From positions 372,001 through 436,000 of the forward strand of contig CAXXSC010000001.1 in assembly GCA_963668435.2 (NCBI GenBank): a stretch of 64,000 nt of DNA, read 5' to 3'. Below the pieces are notes generated by a model that worked only from the letters and a program-made list of their open reading frames with translations, searched no databases and was not told where the DNA came from. Shown here one piece after another: positions 43,674 to 52,277 of this stretch. Numbering within the stretch: position 1 is the first letter of the stretch; every line of letters starts with the position of its first letter. The stretch comes from G963668435 sp963668435. GTDB lineage: Bacteria; Latescibacterota; Latescibacteria; Latescibacterales; Latescibacteraceae. Both the position numbers and the translations under genes were made by a program.

Positions 43674-44420
43674 ATGAAATCTGTGCGAAAACTTCTCGTC
43701 CCGGTGCTTGTGTCGCTTGTCGTCTTCGGATGTGCGGCATCGGGAAAGAAAAAAGCCGATTCCAAAGCTCAGGAAACAGATCGTATGACCGCCATGCTCG
43801 AGCAGATCGACAAAAACGCGGCATCAATTAGAGAATCCCAGGCTGACATCCAGGCACTGTCACAGCGTCTGACCAGCCTGGAGAACAAAGTCAACACCGG
43901 AATGACCGATCAGGTTGCCTCAGTACAGGAACTGAAGGAAAACATCGCTTTTTACAAGGACCAGATTCAGCGTCTCGATAATTCCATCCGCACCCGTCGT
44001 CCGGCGGCAAGGCCTGCCGCGCCGAGCGCATTCAAGCCCGGCGGTTTCGATGCGTCCGCCTCGTACAAGGGCGCGCTCGACGAATATTATGCCCGTCGCT
44101 ATGAATCGGCGATCAGCGGATTTACCGAGCTTCTGACTGTAGCGCCCACGCATGACCTTGCCGATAACTCCCAGTACTGGATTGGCGAGTGCTATTATGC
44201 AATGGGGAATTTCAACAAGGCGCTGGAGTCGTTTAACAAGGTCTTTGATTTCAGCAAGTCGAACAAGTTTGCTGACGCACACTACAAAATTGCGCAGACG
44301 CAGCTCAAACTCGGCAACACGGATGCTGCAAAAGAGGAATTTCGGGCTGTTATCAGCACCTATCCCGGCACCTCGGCGGCGAACTATGCAACGGAAAATC
44401 TGCGCAAGCTCGGAGAATAA
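43674..44420 (+). CDS. ybgF: YbgF/CpoB-type Tol-Pal-associated TPR lipoprotein
   Basis: 248-residue protein. Lipobox VFGC (about residue 20), a coiled coil with DRMTAMLEQIDKNAASIRESQ, a Pro-Ala linker (RRPAARPAAPS) and C-terminal TPR repeats from about 130, with YYARRYESAISGFTELL, QYWIGECYYAMGNFNKALESF and DAHYKIAQTQLKLGNTDAAKEEF. YbgF coordinates outer-membrane constriction and peptidoglycan synthesis with the Tol-Pal complex. It stands without tolA, tolB or pal nearby. It overlaps no gene and is followed 3 bp later by an unknown lipoprotein gene and then bamD. Confidence 0.88.
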   Translation: MKSVRKLLVPVLVSLVVFGCAASGKKKADSKAQETDRMTAMLEQIDKNAASIRESQADIQALSQRLTSLENKVNTGMTDQVASVQELKENIAFYKDQIQRLDNSIRTRRPAARPAAPSAFKPGGFDASASYKGALDEYYARRYESAISGFTELLTVAPTHDLADNSQYWIGECYYAMGNFNKALESFNKVFDFSKSNKFADAHYKIAQTQLKLGNTDAAKEEFRAVISTYPGTSAANYATENLRKLGE

Positions 44421-44423
44421 CGG

Positions 44424-45038
44424 GTGCCGTTGCCTCGGAAGATCGTTTTTTTTACCATCGCACTGTTAGCCGCGTACCTCATGTCGGGTTGCGGCTGGGT
44501 GAAACATGGCGGCCCTGCTGTCGGTGAAATGCCTGTATCGCATGCGGCGGTCAAGGAAATGGTCCTTCGGGACGCTCTCGCGAAACTTTCCCTGCCGGAA
44601 CACCTTGAAGAGGGTGTTGTCATTTCGGTCAAAAGCGGTGGCGAGAGCGGTGATCTGCTCAGGATTCTGGCGGCATCGATGCTGAAAGACCGTGGTTTCC
44701 GTGTATTTACTGAATCGCAGAATGCCGCGACACTGGAGCTTGAGCTCGAAAAGCTCTCGATTGTGCTGACAGATGCCGGAGAGAAAGGGCCGAGACTTGC
44801 CGCCCGTAATGCCGAGGCACATATCGTGGCTACAGTGAGCGGTGAAGAGGGACGGCGGGTATTTACGGCCGATGGACACTACAACGACCGCTATCCGGTT
44901 AAACTTCTGGCCTACACAAAGGATCCTCATGTAATCGACAAACTCGACGAAGGACGTCTTTTCCCATTATTAAAACCGTTGGCGATCGGAACTGTCTTAA
45001 CAGTGATTGCCTGGATGCTGTATTCTTACAGAGCGTAA
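44424..45038 (+). CDS. Unknown lipoprotein with C-terminal membrane helix, 204 aa
   Basis: Not recognised. It has an N-terminal lipobox LMSGC (about residue 23), a soluble alpha/beta core with AAVKEMVLRDALAKLSLP, and a final hydrophobic segment PLAIGTVLTVIAWMLYSYRA. Lipid at one end and a helix at the other is unusual. The start is GTG 44424, three bases after the ybgF stop, with GGAG overlapping the end of ybgF, so it is translationally tied to that gene. Its place between ybgF and bamD suggests an envelope assembly role, but no function can be named. Confidence 0.65.
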   Translation: MPLPRKIVFFTIALLAAYLMSGCGWVKHGGPAVGEMPVSHAAVKEMVLRDALAKLSLPEHLEEGVVISVKSGGESGDLLRILAASMLKDRGFRVFTESQNAATLELELEKLSIVLTDAGEKGPRLAARNAEAHIVATVSGEEGRRVFTADGHYNDRYPVKLLAYTKDPHVIDKLDEGRLFPLLKPLAIGTVLTVIAWMLYSYRA

Positions 45039-45054
45039 TGAAAGAACAGAAAGA

Positions 45055-45822
45055 ATGACCGGTATTAAAAGAATAATTCCCGCACTTATCGCACTTGTCC
45101 TGCTCGGGGGCTGTTCCAAGTTCCTTAAGAGAAACGACGAACTTATCGGCGCTGATTTTTACTATAAGCGCGGCCTGGAAATGGTAGAGAAAAAGGACTA
45201 TACACGTGCAGTCGAAAATTTCCAGATCGTTGTCGACTCGTTTCCGGGCTCTGCCATTGTCGACCATGCCCAGTTCATGCTTGGGCAGTCTCATTTCCTG
45301 AGTGAAGAGTATCTGACTGCCGCCTATGAGTTCGAGCGTGTTTACAGGGACTATCCATCAAGCAAGTGGGCTCCCGAGGGACATTACCGCAAGGCGCTGT
45401 CATATTACATGGAATCGCCCGATGCCCGTCTCGACCAGGAAAACACGATACTCGCAATCGGCGAATTCAATCGTTTCATCGATAACTATCCGAGGAACGA
45501 ATTTGTTAAAGAAGCTCAGGAACGTATCGAAGAACTGGTAACAAAACTGGCCTACAAGGAATACCTCGCCGCAGACCTCTACCGCAAAATGAAGAACTAT
45601 GACGCGGCAATCATGTATTACAATTACGTGCTCGAGGAATATCCCCGGACAGTCTGGGCGCATCATTCGCGTTTTGGTATCGGCCTGGTCCATTACAAGA
45701 AAAAAGAGTACGAGACCGCCCGGACATGGTTCCAGCTCGTTCTCAATGCCGAAATCGACAATGAGCTCAAAGAAGATGCTGAAAAAATGATTGAGGCCAT
45801 CGAGAAACGGACTTCCGACTGA
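45055..45822 (+). CDS. bamD: BamD outer-membrane assembly lipoprotein
   Basis: 255-residue lipoprotein of the BAM complex, which inserts outer-membrane proteins with BamA. Lipobox LLGGC (about residue 19), then TPR pairs: AVENFQIVVDSFPGSA, DHAQFMLGQSHFLSEEYL, AAYEFERVYRDYPSS and YVLEEYPRTVWAHHS. The start used here, ATG 45055, fits the signal peptide; the frame is open to 45007 but that would place 16 residues of non-signal ahead. The length matches BamD. It is co-directional with YbgF and the outer-membrane proteins. Confidence 0.92.
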   Translation: MTGIKRIIPALIALVLLGGCSKFLKRNDELIGADFYYKRGLEMVEKKDYTRAVENFQIVVDSFPGSAIVDHAQFMLGQSHFLSEEYLTAAYEFERVYRDYPSSKWAPEGHYRKALSYYMESPDARLDQENTILAIGEFNRFIDNYPRNEFVKEAQERIEELVTKLAYKEYLAADLYRKMKNYDAAIMYYNYVLEEYPRTVWAHHSRFGIGLVHYKKKEYETARTWFQLVLNAEIDNELKEDAEKMIEAIEKRTSD

Positions 45823-45910
45823 CAGACAGCATCTTGTCAGACAGCCGTTATTTCCCAGCAAACACCCCTGCCTGAACAGCAGGACGGGCGATCGAATCAC
45901 GAGATAAGTT

Positions 45911-46498
45911 TTGAGCGACAGCAGAGAAAAAATCGGCCTCTATGGTGGCACTTTTGATCCCGTTCACAACGGACATCTCATCATAGCTGCGTCTGTCCTC
46001 GAAGCGCGTGGGCTCGATCGGGTCATATTTATTCCCTCCGCCCGGCCTCCCCACAAAAGCCGCGACATCATGTACCACGCTTCAGCACGTTTGGAAATGC
46101 TCGAGCGGGCGACTGAAGGCGATTCCCGTTTTTCAGTTTCGGATATTGAACTGAAACGGGAAGGTTATTCCTACACGATCGACACTATTCGCGAGATGAA
46201 AGCATCACTTTCAGAAAACACCGAACTCTTTTTTATTGTCGGCTTCGATAACCTTTTCGAAATCGAGCTCTGGCGGCAGCCTGAAGATATTCTCGGTGAA
46301 TGTTTTGTGCTTGCCGCGACCCGTGTTTGCGACAGTGGCGCTGAAATTCCCGGCTGGGTCCGTGAAAGAGTCGATATTGTCGAGGTTCCCCTGATCGAGA
46401 TTTCGTCATCAGACATCAGAGCTCGCCTCCGCGAAGGCCGGAGTGTTCGTTACCTCGTGCCTGACGTGCTGTTGCCTATGCTTTCTTCCGGCAAGTAA
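45911..46498 (+). CDS. nadD: Nicotinate-nucleotide adenylyltransferase (NadD)
   Basis: 195-residue enzyme of NAD synthesis that adenylates nicotinate mononucleotide. The nucleotidyltransferase motif GGTFDPVHNGH (residues 12-22) with the HxGH pair is clear, as is the C-terminal ISSSDIRARLREG. A typical length and no extra domain. The start is TTG 45911; no better start is in frame. It follows bamD by 88 bp and precedes polA, a mixture of housekeeping genes with no pathway link. Confidence 0.95.
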   Translation: MSDSREKIGLYGGTFDPVHNGHLIIAASVLEARGLDRVIFIPSARPPHKSRDIMYHASARLEMLERATEGDSRFSVSDIELKREGYSYTIDTIREMKASLSENTELFFIVGFDNLFEIELWRQPEDILGECFVLAATRVCDSGAEIPGWVRERVDIVEVPLIEISSSDIRARLREGRSVRYLVPDVLLPMLSSGK

Positions 46499-46557
46499 CC
46501 GGGTAGTGCTGACATCCAGAACTGCTCGCGATGAGCCCCGTTTCCCGTGAAAACAAT

Positions 46558-46585
46558 TTGCCGCCCGCGTCCCCGATGCTATATT
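46558..46585 (+). promoter_or_regulatory. Probable promoter for polA
   Basis: TTGCCG and TATATT with a 16-nt spacer, 40 nt before ATG 46626. Confidence 0.55.
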
Positions 46586-46625
46586 GCATGATGTAAAGCG
46601 AATCCCCGGAAAAGAAAGATTACTC

Positions 46626-49292
46626 ATGGAAAAGAACGCGAAGACTATCTATCTCGTGGACGGTACCGCGCTGGTTTACCGTTCCTATTTTGCCTTTATC
46701 AAGAATCCGCTGGTCAATTCTCGAGGTGAAGACACCTCGGCATCCTACGGATTTTCCAATACTATCATGAGTCTTATCCGCGACAGAAAACCGGATTACC
46801 TCGCCATTGCTTTCGATACGAGGAAAGCCACATTCCGTCACGAGATGTACGATGCCTACAAGGCCACCCGTCAGAAAATGCCCGATGAGCTCGCCGAGCA
46901 GCTTCCGCGTGTAAGGGAGGCCGCCGAGGCTATGGGTATTCCTATCCTCGAGATCGAGGGTGTCGAGGCGGACGATGTCATAGGCACCCTGGCGGTTAAT
47001 GCTGCAGCCGAGGGGCTTAATGTGGTGATGGTTACCGGCGACAAGGATTTCATGCAGCTTGTGGACGGTAAGATTAAGATGCTTTCACCGGCAAAGAACG
47101 ATCTGATCGGTGAGGACGGTGTTGTTGAAAAATTTGGCGTGAAACCCACGCAGATAATCGACCTCCTATCCCTCATGGGCGACAGCTCGGACAATGTTCC
47201 CGGTGTTCCGAGAGTTGGCGAAAAAACGGCGGTTCAGCTGCTTACAGAATTCGGTTCGCTCGATCAGGTTTTGGAACGTTTCGAGGAGATTTCAAAACCC
47301 TCGATTAAAAAGAGCATCGGAGAAAACCGTGAAATGGCACTGCTATCCCGCCGTCTGGTGACCATCAAGACGGATGTCGAACTGCCGTGCAAATTGGATG
47401 ACCTTGTATTTGAGGGAGTAAGCGCCGAACGTGCACGTGAGTTTTTCCTGGAGATGGAGTTTACCCGTCTCGTTGAAGATGTCAGGCACGCCAGCGAAGA
47501 CATCGAGACACCGGTGAATATTGTCGATGATTCCGGTCTTGAAAGCCTGATGGAACGTCTCAACTCCTGCGAATTGATCGCTGTTGACCTCGAAACTACC
47601 TCGATTGACCCGATGCTGGCCGAAATTGTCGGTGTATCACTTGCCGCCTGTGATGAGGCATGGTATCTGCCTGTCGGTCACAGCGAAGGGCCGAACATGG
47701 ATGCCGACCGGACGCTCGATGCGCTGAAAGGACTTCTTGAAAATCCCTCTGTCGGCAAGGTCGGGCATAATATTAAGTACGATGCCACTATCCTGCGGCG
47801 TTACGGTGTCGAGACTGCACCGATCGTTTCGGATACGATGGTTGCCGCCTATGTCCTCGATCCGGGCAGCCGCGGCTATTCCCTCGACAAGCTTGCCGAC
47901 ACGGAACTGCATCACGGTATGCAGTCGATAACCGAACTTATCGGCAAGGGGAAGAACCAGGTTTCCTTCGCCGAGGTGCCGGTAGTGGATGCCGCACGTT
48001 ATTCATGTGACGATGCTTTCACCACGCTCCGTCTTGAAACGGCGCTTCGCCCAAGGATAGAGAACGAGGGCATGAATGAGCTGTACGAAGGACTTGAAAT
48101 GCCCCTTCTCACAGTTCTCATGGATACCGAAATGCATGGTGTCTGTCTCGATCAGCCCTTCCTCGCGGGGCTCTCCGATGAGTTTGCAACGATGATGGCC
48201 GATCTCGAAAAACAGATATATGCTGCGGCCGGTGAGGAGTTCAATATCAATTCGCCGAAACAGCTCGGTGTCATCCTTTTCGATAAAATGGGCCTCAAGG
48301 CCCGCCGTAAAACGAAAACCGGCTATTCTACTGATATCGACACGCTGACCGCGCTTGTCCGTCAGCACGAGCTTCCTGGACTCATTCTCGATTACCGCCA
48401 GCTCGCCAAGCTCAAGTCGACCTATATCGACGCGCTCCCGGCCATGCTCAACCCGGAAACAGACCGCGTGCACACGTCGTTCAACCAGGCTGTCGCCGCC
48501 ACGGGGCGGCTGTCGTCTTCCGATCCGAACCTTCAGAACATCCCGGTGCGTACCGAACTGGGCCGTCAGATAAGGGAGGCTTTTATCGCGCCCCAGGGCT
48601 ATGTGCTTCTCTCCGCCGATTATTCACAGATCGAGCTGAGGATCATGGCGCACATGTCGAAAGATGCCCTCCTGACCGAGGCGTTTGTCAACGGTGAGGA
48701 TGTGCATAAAAAGACCGCCTCGCATCTGTTCAACACATTTCCCGTGATGGTTACCGATGATCAGCGCCGTCAGGCCAAGACCATCAATTTCGGCGTGATG
48801 TACGGTATGGGGGCTTATGCGCTTTCGGAACAGCTCGGAATTAAACGTGCCGAGGCCAAGGAGTTCATCGATAACTATTTCGCCACCCACAGCGGTGTCA
48901 GCGCTTTTATCGATACAACTGTTGAGGAGGCGCGGAAAAACGGCTATGTGACAACGCTTCTCGGTCGCAAACGCTATGTCACCGATATCCTGTCAGAGAA
49001 CCGTAATGTTGCCGAATTCGCCAAGCGCACCGCGATCAACACGCCGATACAGGGCAGCGCTGCCGACCTTATCAAACGTTCCATGATCGAGATGTCCAAA
49101 CGTCTCAGGGAAGAGGATATCGATGCCTACATGATCCTGCAGGTGCATGACGAGCTCGTGTTCGAGGTGGCTGAGGATCAGGTGGAGCGCCTGACCACTC
49201 TTGTCAGGGAAGTCATGGAGGGGGCGATGGAGCTCGATGTGCCGCTGGTGGTAGATATCGGTACGGGAAAGAACTGGCTCGAAGCGCATTGA
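46626..49292 (+). CDS. polA: DNA polymerase I with intact proofreading site
   Basis: 888-residue cytoplasmic repair and Okazaki-processing polymerase. The 5'-3' exonuclease domain begins TIYLVDGTALVYRSYFAF. The 3'-5' exonuclease domain keeps all metal ligands: Asp and Glu in AVDLETTSID, Asp in NIKYDATIL and the Tyr..Asp pair in YSCDDAFTT, so proofreading should work, unlike in many FCB and Gram-positive Pol I. The polymerase domain has motif A SADYSQIELR, motif B RRQAKTINFGVMYG and motif C QVHDELVFEV. I chose ATG 46626 because the frame is open 14 residues further without a site. Standard length. Confidence 0.96.
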   Translation: MEKNAKTIYLVDGTALVYRSYFAFIKNPLVNSRGEDTSASYGFSNTIMSLIRDRKPDYLAIAFDTRKATFRHEMYDAYKATRQKMPDELAEQLPRVREAAEAMGIPILEIEGVEADDVIGTLAVNAAAEGLNVVMVTGDKDFMQLVDGKIKMLSPAKNDLIGEDGVVEKFGVKPTQIIDLLSLMGDSSDNVPGVPRVGEKTAVQLLTEFGSLDQVLERFEEISKPSIKKSIGENREMALLSRRLVTIKTDVELPCKLDDLVFEGVSAERAREFFLEMEFTRLVEDVRHASEDIETPVNIVDDSGLESLMERLNSCELIAVDLETTSIDPMLAEIVGVSLAACDEAWYLPVGHSEGPNMDADRTLDALKGLLENPSVGKVGHNIKYDATILRRYGVETAPIVSDTMVAAYVLDPGSRGYSLDKLADTELHHGMQSITELIGKGKNQVSFAEVPVVDAARYSCDDAFTTLRLETALRPRIENEGMNELYEGLEMPLLTVLMDTEMHGVCLDQPFLAGLSDEFATMMADLEKQIYAAAGEEFNINSPKQLGVILFDKMGLKARRKTKTGYSTDIDTLTALVRQHELPGLILDYRQLAKLKSTYIDALPAMLNPETDRVHTSFNQAVAATGRLSSSDPNLQNIPVRTELGRQIREAFIAPQGYVLLSADYSQIELRIMAHMSKDALLTEAFVNGEDVHKKTASHLFNTFPVMVTDDQRRQAKTINFGVMYGMGAYALSEQLGIKRAEAKEFIDNYFATHSGVSAFIDTTVEEARKNGYVTTLLGRKRYVTDILSENRNVAEFAKRTAINTPIQGSAADLIKRSMIEMSKRLREEDIDAYMILQVHDELVFEVAEDQVERLTTLVREVMEGAMELDVPLVVDIGTGKNWLEAH

Positions 49293-49414
49293 TGGTGTGC
49301 AAGTTCAAGGGATAAGGATCGAACTGGTAAATGAAGCATAACAAAATGTAATATCAGTTAATATGTGAAAAGAATGAGTAACAGTCTGCCGTGACAAGGC
49401 ATAGATAATCAGAC

Positions 49415-49452
49415 AAAAAATCCCCCGTCAATTGCAGGCGGGGGATTTATAT
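49415..49452 (+). terminator. Rho-independent terminator after polA
   Basis: Stem AAATCCCCCG / CGGGGGATTT with flanking A and T runs. Its stem sequence is nearly the same as that of the terminator at 52226. Confidence 0.88.
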
Positions 49453-49492
49453 ATATATTCAGACGCTGTAAAAAATAGAGCGTTTATCTCAT

Positions 49493-50626
49493 TTACTTGA
49501 TCGCGAGGATGAGTGCCAGCTGGGCGCGAAGGTTCGAGGTCTCTTCTTCGCTGCCGGTGGCGCTCCAGTAGCCGGTGGTCCAGTGCGAAAGCTCGAATGC
49601 GACTGTCGTGTTATGAGCGATCGTGCGGAACGTGTTAACATAGAAGGCCATGTTCGAGCGGCGTACCGGCCTGTTCTTGTCATCGTCTGTGGAGGGCATG
49701 TCAGCGCCGCCGCCGATATTGAAGGAGGTTTTGGCGTCTTTCTTGAATGTGGCGTTAATCCAGCCACCGCTGCTTTCGACTTCCTCGTCGAGCGTGGTGT
49801 CATAGCCCTGGCCGATGCCGCCGAAATATTGGTTCAGGGTTGCGCCGGTGAATGCCTCGCCCTTGATCGTGATCGCATCGCTGAGTGTATAGCTTGCGTG
49901 AACGGCGAGAGAATAGGATGAGTAGGTGTCATCATCGCCGGTAGCATCCGTGTACTCCATCGAGCCGTAGTGGCCTGCAACGCCAACCATGTAATTGTCA
50001 CCGCTGTAGGATACACGTGCCTGAAGTGTCGGGATACCGGAATCACGGCCATCGTCGACACCGTCCGAATCGATGTCGTCACCAATATTGCGCGAGAGTG
50101 AACCAACCAGCTCGAGTCCGCTGTCCATTTTCATGCCGAGCTGAAGCTGCGGGTGGCGGTAGCCGATGTTACCGCAGTTCCAGAGCACAGGATAGTTGAC
50201 CGTGGAGGGATTGAGCGGTGAAATAACGTCCCATGTCTGACCGGCGATAATCCACCAGCCGTCGAAATCCACTTTCAAAAATGCGTGACGCATCAATATG
50301 CCGTTCTTGTTCTCGCCGCCGCCTGCGCCGTAGAAATCGACCTCGAAACGTCCGGTGACCTGCGGTCCGGAGAGGTTGTCGAAAGCGATATCAGCACCGA
50401 GACGGGTCTGACGGGCTGTCATGTTGAAATCGTTATCATCGTCGCCGCCACCGTTGTCATTGACCCACATGGCAAAATTGCCGTGGCTGGTGCGGGCGGT
50501 ATCGTAGGAACTGTCGAGCTTGATGTAGCCGTAGGGTGTGATTTTGAGCGAGGGTGATGCTGCGAAAGCAAGGCCGGTTGTCAGAACGAATGCGGCCAGT
50601 GTAATCGTGATCAGTACTGATTTCAT
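49493..50626 (-). CDS. Outer-membrane porin-like beta-barrel
   Basis: 377-residue outer-membrane protein with a signal peptide ending near LAFAAS (about 22). The body is strand-rich with many Gly and Asp, as in porins: PYGYIKLDSSYDTAR at the first strand, RQTRLGADIAFDNLS, FLKVDFDGWWIIAGQTWD and YMVGVAGHYGSM. An acidic segment NDNGGGDDDNDFN is probably a surface or pore loop. It resembles DcaP-type or other general porins rather than FadL. ATG 50626 has AGGGGG 4 nt upstream. It likely admits small polar solutes. It has its own promoter and is convergent to the polA terminator. Confidence 0.8.
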   Translation of the reverse strand: MKSVLITITLAAFVLTTGLAFAASPSLKITPYGYIKLDSSYDTARTSHGNFAMWVNDNGGGDDDNDFNMTARQTRLGADIAFDNLSGPQVTGRFEVDFYGAGGGENKNGILMRHAFLKVDFDGWWIIAGQTWDVISPLNPSTVNYPVLWNCGNIGYRHPQLQLGMKMDSGLELVGSLSRNIGDDIDSDGVDDGRDSGIPTLQARVSYSGDNYMVGVAGHYGSMEYTDATGDDDTYSSYSLAVHASYTLSDAITIKGEAFTGATLNQYFGGIGQGYDTTLDEEVESSGGWINATFKKDAKTSFNIGGGADMPSTDDDKNRPVRRSNMAFYVNTFRTIAHNTTVAFELSHWTTGYWSATGSEEETSNLRAQLALILAIK

Positions 50627-50675
50627 GATTCCCCCTTTTTCATGTAAGTTGTACGTACGATGCAGACACACGTAT

Positions 50676-50704
50676 AATATACTACATTTTCACGATTTGC
50701 GTAA
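50676..50704 (-). promoter_or_regulatory. Probable porin promoter
   Basis: On the minus strand TTACGC (50704-50699) and TATATT (50681-50676) with a 17-nt spacer, about 50 nt before ATG 50626. The -35 box is weak. Confidence 0.45.
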
Positions 50705-50872
50705 GTCTTATTGTTCACACGGGCATCCGGGTGGATTTTGGATTACATGGTACGCGGAAACAGAAACCGCTGTTGTTTTGTCAGGTGTTCGTGATTATTT
50801 TGCGTTTGTACTGTAACTTTTCTGCGGTAAACAGTGTGGATGTTTGTGTTTCCTGGATTGGAGGGATATAAA

Positions 50873-52168
50873 ATGTGTCGATTACTATCCGGTTTCATCC
50901 TGTCGTTTCTTCTCTTGAGCACTCCTGCTCTCGCCGAGGAGTATTATACGTTTTATGGAGTAGTGTATAGCGGTTTTAAGTATGTATCCGCAACAAGTAG
51001 TATTCCAAATCCCGGCGTAGTGATCACGGCCGAATTCCCGGATGCGGGAAAAATATACAGCACCGTTTCTGATGAGAACGGCTTATACGAACTGCCAATT
51101 CCGATGTCAGAGGTTGTCGCTGTGGAAGAACAGCCCGAGCCCGGCTTTCTGCTGAATCAAAATTATCCCAATCCCTTTAATCCGAGCACGACAATCACGT
51201 TCGAGATACCGGACGAAGAGCATGTATCACTCGAAATATTCAATATATCAGGCCAGAAGATCAGAACACTTATCGATGATCACCGGTCGGTGGGGATGCA
51301 TACGGTTACGTGGGATGGCAGTGATGAGAACAGCCTTGGCGTATCGGCGGGCGTGTATCTTTACCGAATAAGAGCAGGCGCCTTTATGGAAACGCGGAAA
51401 ATGACACTTCTCGATGGCGAAGTTGGTACATCAAGTCAAATGGGCGCTGTCATGTCCGCGAAAGCCTCCAATAGTGCTGAAAATAGATGCTCTGTTATTT
51501 TGTCCGCTTCGAAAGACGGGTATGTAACACAATATTGGCATCTTAATACAATAACACTTGTGCCTCAGCGAATACCTGCAATGTTCACACCTATGCAGCT
51601 TGACCATTTCCCACTTGCCGTGGGCAATAGCTGGACATTCGAGTCGGATGGCGAGGAATACACGTATACCGTTACAGAAAAAAGAACGATCAACGACAAA
51701 GAGTACTTTGTGTTCGACACCCCTCCGAAATTTTTCGAACAACGGCCAAATCCGCACCCGTATCCGGCGGAAGCGATGTTCAGGAAAGATCTGGCAGGTA
51801 ATGTGTTCCTCTGGGATGGAAGCACCGATGTTCTGGTCTATTTCTTTTCTTTTACGACTGCATCCGATAAGAAAATGATAGACAGAATCGGTGAACCAGC
51901 GGTTGACTTATCCCATTACTATTATATACCGGATGAGATATCGACACTCATTTATAGTGTCGATGATACGGTTTCGTTTGATGATCACTCTTTTTATCCA
52001 TGTTACAGGTTTTATGTGTGGTTGACTGGTTCGCAGGATACGTCTGTCAACTACTGGTTCGCACCCGGTATCGGCCCGGTGAAAATACAGTGGCCATCCG
52101 GCTACACGCAGCCCTTTATCCTGAAACGGGCAATTATCGATGGAGAAGAGATTTTCAATAAAGAGTGA
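50873..52168 (+). CDS. Secreted protein with FlgD/type IX sorting-like domain inserted in a carboxypeptidase-regulatory-like domain
   Basis: 431-residue exported protein, signal peptide ending near ALAEE. It begins with a carboxypeptidase-regulatory-like beta-sandwich (NPGVVITAEFPDAGK, SDENGLYELPIP). A complete FlgD-like/type IX sorting domain follows: NQNYPNPFNPSTTITFEIP, VSLEIFNISGQKIRTL, GVYLYRIRAG, TRKMTLL. It lies at about residues 85-185. Then SVILSASKDGYVTQYW resumes the first sandwich. The last 240 residues, from LDHFPLAVGNSWTFES, are a separate domain I do not recognise. Such sorting domains are usually at the C-terminus; the internal site is unusual. GGAGGG lies 7 nt before ATG 50873. 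Confidence 0.85.
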   Translation: MCRLLSGFILSFLLLSTPALAEEYYTFYGVVYSGFKYVSATSSIPNPGVVITAEFPDAGKIYSTVSDENGLYELPIPMSEVVAVEEQPEPGFLLNQNYPNPFNPSTTITFEIPDEEHVSLEIFNISGQKIRTLIDDHRSVGMHTVTWDGSDENSLGVSAGVYLYRIRAGAFMETRKMTLLDGEVGTSSQMGAVMSAKASNSAENRCSVILSASKDGYVTQYWHLNTITLVPQRIPAMFTPMQLDHFPLAVGNSWTFESDGEEYTYTVTEKRTINDKEYFVFDTPPKFFEQRPNPHPYPAEAMFRKDLAGNVFLWDGSTDVLVYFFSFTTASDKKMIDRIGEPAVDLSHYYYIPDEISTLIYSVDDTVSFDDHSFYPCYRFYVWLTGSQDTSVNYWFAPGIGPVKIQWPSGYTQPFILKRAIIDGEEIFNKE

Positions 52169-52225
52169 TCGTGATGATTGGAGGGCGTGTAATAGCGGCA
52201 GAAGCATGCACTGAAAGGCAAGGCA

Positions 52226-52266
52226 AAAAAAATCCCCCGTCAATGTGGCGGGGGATTTCATTTTTT
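52226..52266. terminator. Rho-independent terminator between convergent genes
   Basis: Stem AAATCCCCCG / CGGGGGATTT with loop TCAATGTGG, A run to the left and T run to the right. It ends the secreted-protein gene and probably the convergent KamA gene. Confidence 0.88.
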
Positions 52267-52277
52267 CACCGCTGCTG

